Assembly: GCA_036443405.1 (NCBI GenBank)
Contig: JAZFYD010000249.1
Coordinates: forward strand, 1 to 64,000
Source of the DNA: JAZFYD01 sp036443405
GTDB lineage: Bacteria > Planctomycetota > PLA2
Length of the DNA: 64,000 bases
Reading direction: 5' to 3'
The notes under the pieces are model-generated. The model had not been told where the DNA came from, did no database searches, and was given only the letters and a program-made list of their open reading frames with translations. Below are positions 40,884 through 47,882 of this stretch, piece by piece (positions within the stretch are counted from its first letter, which is position 1; every line of letters starts with the position of its first letter). Made by a program: the position numbers and the translations under genes.

Positions 40884-41939
40884 ATGTCGCTTGGAAAGAT
40901 CCAGGAAGTGCTCGGCGATCACGCCGATTCGTTGCTCGGCCACACCTGCAAGACGATCTCGAAGGACTCGCTCAATCTGCCGGGGCCGGATTTCATCGAT
41001 CGGGTGTTTGTTGCGTCGGATCGCAAGCCGGCGGTTCTCCGGAACCTGCAATCGCTTTACGGCCACGGCCGCCTCGCGGGAACCGGTTACGTTTCGATCC
41101 TGCCCGTGGATCAGGGCATCGAGCACGCGGCCGGCGCCAGTTTCGCGCCCAACCCGATCTACTTCGATCCCGAGAACATCGTGAAGCTCGCGATCGAAGG
41201 CGGATGCAACGGTGTCGCGTCGACGCTCGGCGTGCTCGGCATCGTCGCGAGCCGGTACGCGCACAGGATTCCGTTCATCCTCAAATTCAATCACAACGAG
41301 TTGCTCACCTACCCGGCCACGTTCGACCAGGTGAATTTCGCCAGCATCGACCAGGCGTTCGACATGGGCTGCGTCGGCGTGGGTGCGACGATCTACTGGG
41401 GTTCCGATGAGGCGTGCCGCCAGCTTCAGGAGGTCGGCCAGGCGTTCGAGCGTGCGCACGACCTCGGCATGTTCACGATCCTGTGGTGCTACCTGCGCAA
41501 CCCGGCGTTCAAGAAGGACGGGACGGACTACCACGACGCGGCCGACATCACCGGGCAGGCCAACCACCTCGGCGCGACGCTTGGCGCGGACATCGTGAAA
41601 CAGAAGTTGCAGACCAAGAACGGCGGTTATCCCGCGATCTCGTTCGGCAAGACGCACGACAAGGTCTACAGCGAGTTGACGAGCGATCACCCGATCGATC
41701 TTTGCCGCTACCAGGTTGCGAACTGCTACATGGGCCGCATCGGATTGATCAACTCCGGCGGCGCGTCCGGCGGCAACGACCTGCAGGACGCGACGATCAC
41801 CGCCGTGATCAACAAACGCGCGGGCGGCACCGGCCTCATCTCCGGTCGCAAGGCGTTCCAGAAACCGATGCGCGACGGCGTGACGCTCCTGAACACGATT
41901 CAGGACGTCTACCTCTGCAAGGAGATCGCGCCCGCGTAG
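40884..41939 (+). CDS. fbaB: Class I fructose-bisphosphate aldolase (DhnA/FbaB type)
   Basis: A 351-residue Schiff-base aldolase that cleaves fructose-1,6-bisphosphate in glycolysis and runs in reverse in gluconeogenesis. Family hallmarks are GYVSILPVDQGIEHAAG near the start, IPFILKFNHNELL, VGATIYWGSDEA and ADIVKQKL, which carries the likely catalytic Lys. INSGGASGGNDL and LISGRKAFQKP form the phosphate-binding loops. CGGAGG lies 7 bases before the ATG at 40884, which settles the start over an upstream TTG. It is a single gene and diverges from the phosphodiesterase. Confidence 0.93.
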   Translation: MSLGKIQEVLGDHADSLLGHTCKTISKDSLNLPGPDFIDRVFVASDRKPAVLRNLQSLYGHGRLAGTGYVSILPVDQGIEHAAGASFAPNPIYFDPENIVKLAIEGGCNGVASTLGVLGIVASRYAHRIPFILKFNHNELLTYPATFDQVNFASIDQAFDMGCVGVGATIYWGSDEACRQLQEVGQAFERAHDLGMFTILWCYLRNPAFKKDGTDYHDAADITGQANHLGATLGADIVKQKLQTKNGGYPAISFGKTHDKVYSELTSDHPIDLCRYQVANCYMGRIGLINSGGASGGNDLQDATITAVINKRAGGTGLISGRKAFQKPMRDGVTLLNTIQDVYLCKEIAPA

Positions 41940-41991
41940 CGACACCCGAGTTTCGACACGACGCGCCACGTATCCGTGAAACACTGGATGC

Positions 41992-43719
41992 GTGGCGCGT
42001 GTTCGTTTGTCGATCATTGGTCTGACGCTCGGCGTTGTTTTCATCTGGATGATGCGAGAGCCCGAGCGGACCGGACGACTGGCCGACCCTCCGTTGGAGG
42101 CCGCGTTCAAGGGTGGGACGACACCTAAAATCGGTCCGGGCAACGGTGATCCGATCGACTACGGCGATCAACCCGATGTCGACGACGCCCTGCTCGATCT
42201 CGTCTATGAGTTCTGGCTGGGGATCGACTTCAAAAGACTGGACCTTCTGATCCGCGATCTGCGCGGGTCCGACGACGCCGCGCGCAAAGCAGCGCTCGCG
42301 GAGGTCCAACACCTAGTGCGGTGGCCTCATTCGCGCTGGGAGAGCAACACTTGGCCGCCGAGCGTGAGCACCGACCACTTCCTGCGCTTTGATTTCAAGG
42401 TGCGTTTTGTCGCGCGCAGCATCGTGTCGGCGCTGGACGGTGTGTTCGAATCCAAGGATCGAGACGTTCGTGTGCTGGCGGCGATCGTGCTCGCGGAGCT
42501 GGGTCCGTCATCGTCCGACGCCGGACCGGTTCTCGCAAAGGCACTCGAAGATCCCGATTTCGAAGTGCGGTTCGAAGCGGCCGCAGGCCACTACCGCGAC
42601 GAGCGCACCGTGCCGACGCTGGCCCATGCCGTGAACCGCGTCGAATATCGGTCGAAGGCACTGCTCGCGCTCTCGGAACTTGGGCCGAGAGCGCGGGACG
42701 CAATCCCGGTGCTCGCGAAGATTGAGCCGGACTTCGAGGTGGTGCGGGCACTGGCCGCGATCGGCGCACCCGCAAACACCTTCCTCCCGGTACTCGACCG
42801 GGCGCTTCGTTCCCGGTGTCACTACACCCGAGCCGAGGCGCTGACCGTGCTCGGCGAAATGGAGTTGCCGGAGGAGCTCAGCGGCGCCACGGCCGAAGCG
42901 ATAGAACGAATCAAGTCCCGGCTTGACGAGCAGCGAGACGGCGTCCGTGAAAGCGCAGTGCTCTCCCGCCTCGACCCCGCGCATGAACCGAATCTGTCGG
43001 CCTGCGTTTCCGCGTTGTCTTCGGGCTCCGAGTGGCGCATCTGTTCCGGCGCCGCCGCATGCGCCGTGATGGGCGAGCGCGCCCGCTCCGCGGCACCGGA
43101 GCTGATCTCCGTCCTTCTCGAATCGGGCATGAGCGAGGAGTACTTGGCCGCCGCGCGGGCACTGGGCGCGATCCGGCCACCGCCGGAGACCGCGGTACCG
43201 GCGATCACCCAAAAGCTCGCGGACACCTACAACTACGGCGACTGGTTACACCGTCCGCTCATCGAGGCTCTGGCGGCCGCGACCAGCCACGCCGACGATG
43301 CGGCCCGCGCGCTGCTCGATCGGCTCGCCATGGAGCCGCCAAGCGATGACGATTTCTTCTGGCGCAACGTCGATCCGACGCGTGTCGTGCGCTACATGGG
43401 TTGGCTGGCCGACGAGTCGGCTCTGGCTCGCGATTACGTCCTTGACGCTGCCGCGCGCGGCGGCGGCATCGAACGGTGCGAGGCTCTTTTGGCGCTCGCG
43501 AAGTTCCGGCAGGAGCGGAGTACCGCGATCGACCTGCTCGAGACCGGTCTGGAAGCTCCCGACTTCCTCGTTCGAATGGTAGCCGCGCGTGCCCTCGGAG
43601 ACATTGGCCCCGCGGCGGCTCGCGCGCGCCAAACGCTCGAGAACATCGTCATGGATCCCGACGAGCGCTCGGAACTGCGCGGCGAAGCCCGCGAAGCGCT
43701 GCGGCGCATCGGCTCCTGA
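41992..43719 (+). CDS. HEAT-repeat protein with N-terminal membrane anchor
   Basis: A 575-residue protein starting at GTG with an immediate hydrophobic helix (LSIIGLTLGVVFIWMM), followed by a Pro/Gly-rich linker. Residues 80-570 are an almost continuous HEAT array: repeated units ending with D-V-R or similar, such as DRDVRVLAAIVLAELGPSSSD, DFEVRFEAAAGHY, SAAPELISVLLESGMS and FLVRMVAARALGDIGPAAARA. It probably serves as a periplasmic scaffold. No enzyme motif and no operon partner are visible; it converges on the thiolase gene, from which a terminator separates it. Confidence 0.8.
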   Translation: MARVRLSIIGLTLGVVFIWMMREPERTGRLADPPLEAAFKGGTTPKIGPGNGDPIDYGDQPDVDDALLDLVYEFWLGIDFKRLDLLIRDLRGSDDAARKAALAEVQHLVRWPHSRWESNTWPPSVSTDHFLRFDFKVRFVARSIVSALDGVFESKDRDVRVLAAIVLAELGPSSSDAGPVLAKALEDPDFEVRFEAAAGHYRDERTVPTLAHAVNRVEYRSKALLALSELGPRARDAIPVLAKIEPDFEVVRALAAIGAPANTFLPVLDRALRSRCHYTRAEALTVLGEMELPEELSGATAEAIERIKSRLDEQRDGVRESAVLSRLDPAHEPNLSACVSALSSGSEWRICSGAAACAVMGERARSAAPELISVLLESGMSEEYLAAARALGAIRPPPETAVPAITQKLADTYNYGDWLHRPLIEALAAATSHADDAARALLDRLAMEPPSDDDFFWRNVDPTRVVRYMGWLADESALARDYVLDAAARGGGIERCEALLALAKFRQERSTAIDLLETGLEAPDFLVRMVAARALGDIGPAAARARQTLENIVMDPDERSELRGEAREALRRIGS

Positions 43720-43728
43720 ACGTCCACG

Positions 43729-43759
43729 AAAAAAGGGCCGCGGCGTGTTGCCGCAGCCC
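43729..43759 (-). terminator. Intrinsic terminator of the thiolase gene
   Basis: Read on the minus strand: GGGC-T-GCGGC, loop AACAC, GCCGC-G-GCCC, then TTTTTT. The stem has nine pairs with one mismatch, and the run of six T follows directly, giving a classical Rho-independent terminator 20 bases past the thiolase stop. The hairpin could also act on the plus-strand HEAT gene, though without a T-run on that side. Confidence 0.8.
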
Positions 43760-43779
43760 TGGGTTCGATCGGGTTGTCG

Positions 43780-44967
43780 CTAGACCTTGAGGACGACCGC
43801 CGCCGCCGTGTCGCCTGCGGCGCAGCCGGCGAAGAGCACGTAGCCGCCGCCTTCCAGCCGGGCCTCTTCGATGCCTTCGCACATCAGCCGCGCGCCGGTC
43901 GGACCCTGCGGGTGGCCGAACACGAGCGACGAGCCGTAGTTGTTGAAGGACTCCGCGTCGATGCCGAGTTCACGCGCCATGTAGAGGTCGTTGACCGCGA
44001 ACGGGTTGTGCGTCTTGATGACCTTGCAGTCGCTGATGCTGATCCCGGCGGCGTCGAGCGCCTGTTTCGCGGCGGGGACGACGGCTTTGGCCATGTAACC
44101 CTTCTCCACGCGCGCCGAACCGAACGAGATCACCTGCACCGGATCGCCGCCGCGGCTCCACGCCTTCGCTCGATCGTGCGAGCAAACCACCATGCCGGCG
44201 CTGCCGTCCGCGGGGAACGTCTGCGTGCCGAACGTGATCGTGCCCTCGGGCATGACGGGCTTGAGTTTCGCCAGCCCCTCCGGCGTCGTCGGGAACACGC
44301 CCTCGTCGCCTTCGATCGTCGCGACGACCTTGCGTCCGCTCGGGTTGACTTCGTAAGGCGTGAGCATGTAGCGCTTGTGGAAGCCCGTTTCGACGGCCTT
44401 TTGATACTGCGCGTTGCGATGCAACGTGAGCGCGTCCATCTCCTCGCGACCGATGCCCGCCTCCTTCGCGACGTTCTCGGCCGTCTGGATCATCGAACCC
44501 TTCGCCCACGGATCGAAACTGAAGTTGTCCCAGACCCAATCCTCGCTGTCGCCCTTGCCGCCGGGGCCGTTCGGGTTCGGGTGGTACAGGTGCGCACCGT
44601 TGCTGCACTTGTCCGCCGTGACGACAACCGTAGCTTCGCCGCCGCCGCACTCGATGCCCTGGGCCGCGTGCGCGAGCGCCGCGGCGCTTGTCGCGCACGC
44701 CTGGCTGATCATCGCGCCGGAGATGCCGGGTGCGCCGATCATGCCGGCGATCCACGACGCGCCGTAGAAGACGCGCTTGGCCGGAATCGTCCAGCCGAAA
44801 ACGAGCGAGTCGAGTTCGCCGGCGGGGATTTCGCGAGCCGCGAGTCCCTTTGTCGTAACGTCGGCGGCGAACTTGACCATGTGCAGTCCGGCGAGATTGC
44901 CCTGCCATTTGCAAAACGGTGAGGACCAGTAACCGCCGGCGGGGAGGTAGGCCTTTTCAAAGCGCAT
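43780..44967 (-). CDS. Thiolase-family acyl-CoA acyltransferase
   Basis: A 395-residue cytoplasmic thiolase, catalysing acyl-CoA cleavage or condensation in fatty-acid or related metabolism. The nucleophilic Cys is in SQACATSAAALAHAA, the catalytic His pair in the NYGSSLVFGHPQGPTGAR segment (GHP), and the second Cys in LFAGCAAGDTAAA. THNPFAVND is also conserved. The N-terminus MRFEKAYLPAGGYWSSPF is unusual compared with FadA and is closer to lipid-transfer-type thiolases. It is a single gene with a strong terminator; there is no hydratase/dehydrogenase partner nearby, so the direction of the reaction is open. Confidence 0.88.
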   Translation of the reverse strand: MRFEKAYLPAGGYWSSPFCKWQGNLAGLHMVKFAADVTTKGLAAREIPAGELDSLVFGWTIPAKRVFYGASWIAGMIGAPGISGAMISQACATSAAALAHAAQGIECGGGEATVVVTADKCSNGAHLYHPNPNGPGGKGDSEDWVWDNFSFDPWAKGSMIQTAENVAKEAGIGREEMDALTLHRNAQYQKAVETGFHKRYMLTPYEVNPSGRKVVATIEGDEGVFPTTPEGLAKLKPVMPEGTITFGTQTFPADGSAGMVVCSHDRAKAWSRGGDPVQVISFGSARVEKGYMAKAVVPAAKQALDAAGISISDCKVIKTHNPFAVNDLYMARELGIDAESFNNYGSSLVFGHPQGPTGARLMCEGIEEARLEGGGYVLFAGCAAGDTAAAVVLKV

Positions 44968-45149
44968 CGTCTTCTCCTGATGGCCCCGGATTCGTATTCA
45001 GGGGCTTGTTTTGGGCGATTTGAGCGTGAACCGGCGATCCTATCACGACCGGCCAGAAGCCCCTTGGGCCCGCGAACCCGCTGAGGCCGCCGCGCGCCTA
45101 CCGGCGCCCCCTTGGCCTGAGCATCCGATTGGTCGATAGGCAGAGCGGC

Positions 45150-46061
45150 ATGGCGATCGTCAAGGAGGAGTGCCGGCGTTGCGGCGGGCCCACGCGGCCC
45201 GGCGAGAGCGTCTGCGAAGGTTGCGCGGGTGGGTTTGTACGCGCCGTTCGTCGCCCGCGCGTGCGTCCGGAGACACATCCGTCAGCGCAAACGTTTCACG
45301 GCCAGCACGAAATCCCGGTGGTCGAACGACCGGCCCGTGGGCCCCTAGGCCTGCCCGAGGACTGGCTCTACCTGATCTGCGGCGCGTTGCTGGCGCCCGT
45401 CTTCACGTTCACGCCAATCCTGAAATACATGGGTTGGTTCTTGGCGTCGCTCGTTCACGAGATGGGGCATGCGCTGGTGGCGTGGCTCTGCGGCTGCCCC
45501 GCGGTCCCTGCAATCCGGTTGGACGGTCACGCGTGGGCCACGCATCAATCGCAAGTCATGATTCTTGCGCTGCTCGTGTGGGCCGGCCTTGGCTACTTGA
45601 CCTGGCAACAGCGGCACAGGAAACCGCTCTCGATCGCGCTCGGGATCGCGACGCTCGCGTACCCGGCGATCGCGTTCACCGGCGCACGCGATTCGTTGTT
45701 CCTGCTCGCGGGCCAGTCCGGCGAGATGGCTTTCGCCGCGATCTGTCTTTGGCGCGCCATGACCGGCGGGTTCACCGCATCGCGTGCGGAACGCGTTGCC
45801 TACGGTGCGGCGGGGTGGTTTCTCCTGGGCAGGAACATCCACTTGGCCGGCGGCCTCGTGTTCAGCGACAGCGTGCGCGCGTGGTATCAGCGCAGCGGCT
45901 CCCTCGGTATGGAAAACGACTATCTGCGTCTCGCGCGTGCGTGGGGCATGTCCATCGAGAGTGTCGGTACGCTGATGCTGCTGGTCGCGCTGGCGATCTT
46001 CCCGACCGTGTGGTGGATCACGCGGAGGATCCGACTCGTTCCGTTCGAGCACCGGTCATAG
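45150..46061 (+). CDS. Membrane protein with zinc ribbon and HExxH motif (M50-like)
   Basis: 303 residues, starting at ATG 45150. The N-terminus has a zinc-ribbon-like CRRCGG...CEGC pair (residues 8-26). After a linker come six or seven helices. The second helix carries LVHEMGHALVAWLCG, a zinc-metalloprotease HExxH motif in membrane context, as in site-2 proteases. A C-terminal NxxPDG metal motif of true M50 enzymes is not evident, so catalysis is uncertain. The gene converges on a PrsW-like protease and overlaps its end by 6 bases. A regulated intramembrane protease or an inactive relative are both possible. Confidence 0.6.
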   Translation: MAIVKEECRRCGGPTRPGESVCEGCAGGFVRAVRRPRVRPETHPSAQTFHGQHEIPVVERPARGPLGLPEDWLYLICGALLAPVFTFTPILKYMGWFLASLVHEMGHALVAWLCGCPAVPAIRLDGHAWATHQSQVMILALLVWAGLGYLTWQQRHRKPLSIALGIATLAYPAIAFTGARDSLFLLAGQSGEMAFAAICLWRAMTGGFTASRAERVAYGAAGWFLLGRNIHLAGGLVFSDSVRAWYQRSGSLGMENDYLRLARAWGMSIESVGTLMLLVALAIFPTVWWITRRIRLVPFEHRS

Positions 46062-46787
46062 GCGTTCGCCGTCGGTGTCCTTGTCGGTGTCACCGTCGGC
46101 GGGCGCGCTAGCATCGGTCCGGAACGGGGACGCGGAGTCCGCCCGGTTCGCGAGCAACGACAGGTTGATCAACAGCGCGGGAATTCCGAGCAGCACGGTG
46201 AGGCGCGGAACCAGGTCGGCGTTGGGCGCGGTCACGAGCACGTCGTAGACGCCGTGCGCAAGAACCGCGAACAGCAGGCCACGGAACTTGTACAAGCGGC
46301 GTTCGTGCGGCGGTTTCAGCAGCGCGAACCCGAAGTGGTATCCGATGATGCCGGTGAAGCCGACGTGCGCGAGCGTGGCGGTGAACGCACGCTGCAAGAG
46401 GATGCCCTCGTTGAGCCAGAGCGCGTAGAGCACGTTCTCGACGGTGGCGAATCCGAGGGCGACCGCCGTCCCGTACACGATCCCGTCCATCGGCTCGTCG
46501 AACTCCCGATGGCGGTACGCGAAGATCCAGACGATCGCGAACTTCGCCGCCTCTTCGACGAACGCGATGCGCACGAAGTTGTCATAGAGCCGCGCGGTCC
46601 AGCCGTCCCCCGGCAGCGGTATCGCCATCTCGAGGAAGTACGCGGGCGCGGCGACCAACGCGCCGAGTACGTACAGCTTCAGGACGACCAGCTTCGGCTC
46701 GCGCTGCCAGCGGTCGCGCTTCCAGAACAACCACAGCCAGAACAGCGCCGGAGCGGACGCTCCCAGGAGGATCCGCAGATACTGCAC
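46056..46787 (-). CDS. PrsW-family intramembrane metalloprotease
   Basis: 243 residues with about seven helices. PrsW hallmarks are present: FVEEAAKF (EExxK, residues 78-82), EFDEPMDGIVYG, GFATVENVLYA, His141 in TLAHVGF and LAHGVYD (178-182). PrsW cleaves anti-sigma factors inside the membrane. The acidic C-terminal tail (DTDKDTDGE) is probably cytoplasmic. It starts with GTG three bases after the FUN14-like gene, so the two form an operon. Its stop overlaps that of the HExxH membrane protein. The target is unknown. Confidence 0.85.
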   Translation of the reverse strand: MQYLRILLGASAPALFWLWLFWKRDRWQREPKLVVLKLYVLGALVAAPAYFLEMAIPLPGDGWTARLYDNFVRIAFVEEAAKFAIVWIFAYRHREFDEPMDGIVYGTAVALGFATVENVLYALWLNEGILLQRAFTATLAHVGFTGIIGYHFGFALLKPPHERRLYKFRGLLFAVLAHGVYDVLVTAPNADLVPRLTVLLGIPALLINLSLLANRADSASPFRTDASAPADGDTDKDTDGERL

Positions 46788-46790
46788 GCG

Positions 46791-47330
46791 TCAGCTCTTC
46801 TTGAGCCCGAGGTACCAGCCCGCCATGAACGCCGCGGCGGACGGGAGTTTGTGCTTCACGATCGCGCCGACACCGGTGTCCGACGAGATGTTCAGGACAA
46901 AGTCGTGCAGCACCTTCGCAAACGCGCCCCAGTCGATGCTGACGACGCCCTGGTAAGCGAGCACTTGAAGCAGCACGAAGAAGATCGCGAGCAGGATGAG
47001 CGCCCATCGCATCGCGGTGCGCGCGGCGATACCGACCGCGATCCCGAGCAGCATCGAGATGCCACCCTCGGTGAGAAACGGCAGCAGCTTGACGACCGGG
47101 CCGGGTTCGGGCGCCACGGCGGGTTCAGGTTCGGCGGGTGTGCCGTCGGGCAGGAACGACGTCGCGTGCGGCTGGCCGGGTTGGGGAGTCGGATCCTGCT
47201 CCGCGGGGTGCGCCCAGACGACGCGGCCGAGCACCGAGAACGCGACGACGCCGAACAGGACCATGACCAGGCGTCGCCGCCAGGTCAAAGGCGCAACGGA
47301 TTCGGGCTGGGTGTCGGCTGTTGTCGTCAT
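46791..47330 (-). CDS. FUN14-family membrane protein
   Basis: 179 residues. An N-terminal helix (residues 21-40) and a Pro-rich linker are followed by the FUN14-like core: GGISMLLGIAVGIAARTA, a long helix ILLAIFFVLLQVLAYQGVV, the SIDW strand and LPSAAAFMAGWYLGLKKS with its Gly-rich end. Bacterial FUN14 proteins have no known function (mitochondrial relatives act in membrane quality control). First gene of a two-gene operon with the PrsW protease. It diverges from the NYN-domain gene across 76 bp. Confidence 0.7.
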   Translation of the reverse strand: MTTTADTQPESVAPLTWRRRLVMVLFGVVAFSVLGRVVWAHPAEQDPTPQPGQPHATSFLPDGTPAEPEPAVAPEPGPVVKLLPFLTEGGISMLLGIAVGIAARTAMRWALILLAIFFVLLQVLAYQGVVSIDWGAFAKVLHDFVLNISSDTGVGAIVKHKLPSAAAFMAGWYLGLKKS

Positions 47331-47406
47331 CTTTTCGGCGGCGGTGCAAGGCTACCAGAGCGAACCGCCGCGCCGGGTCGCTTTGCCGTGGTGTTAGCTT
47401 TGGCGC

Positions 47407-47880
47407 GTGCGAGTTCTCGTCGACGGCCACAACGCGATGTACGCGCTAGGTGTGTCCGGAAAGGACCACGAGGCGCGGCGCTTGGCACTCTTGCAGCGCG
47501 TGGCGACGGTCGCACCCGAGGCGATCGTGTTTTTCGACGCGCGCAACGCGTCCGAACGCCAGGGGTTCGACCGGACGCGCGAGGCCGGTGTGAGCGTGCG
47601 GTACTGCCGCCACCGCGAGGCGGACGCGGCGATCCTCGAGGCGGTACGCGGCGAGAGCAACCCCGGTCGCATCATCGTCGTGACAAAGGACCGCGAGGTG
47701 GCCGGCCGTTGCGCGCAACTCGGCGCGCGGCCCGTTTCTCCGGAGGACTTCTTCGCGCAGGCGGAAGAGCCCGCGTCGCAACCCACGCGACGATTCCCGA
47801 CCATGCGGTTCACACCCGCAGACTTCGGCCTGCCGGACTACGTCGATCTCGACGACCCGGATCCGGATCTCGTGGAGTAG
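47407..47880 (+). CDS. NYN-domain (YacP-like) putative ribonuclease
   Basis: A 157-residue protein of the PIN-like NYN family. The first strand has the catalytic Asp in VLVDGHNAMYAL, a second acidic cluster lies in AIVFFDARNA, and the last acidic motif is in IIVVTKDREVAGRCAQLGA. Relatives (YacP/Rae1) cleave ribosome-associated mRNA. A Pro-rich, acidic tail of about 40 residues follows the domain. The start is GTG. It converges with the large repeat-protein gene two bases after its stop. Function beyond nuclease is inferred from the family. Confidence 0.75.
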   Translation: MRVLVDGHNAMYALGVSGKDHEARRLALLQRVATVAPEAIVFFDARNASERQGFDRTREAGVSVRYCRHREADAAILEAVRGESNPGRIIVVTKDREVAGRCAQLGARPVSPEDFFAQAEEPASQPTRRFPTMRFTPADFGLPDYVDLDDPDPDLVE

Positions 47881-47882
47881 CG

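Noticed and set aside
40785..42143. A 452-codon minus-strand open frame
   Set aside because: Antisense to the aldolase, which has unmistakable family motifs.
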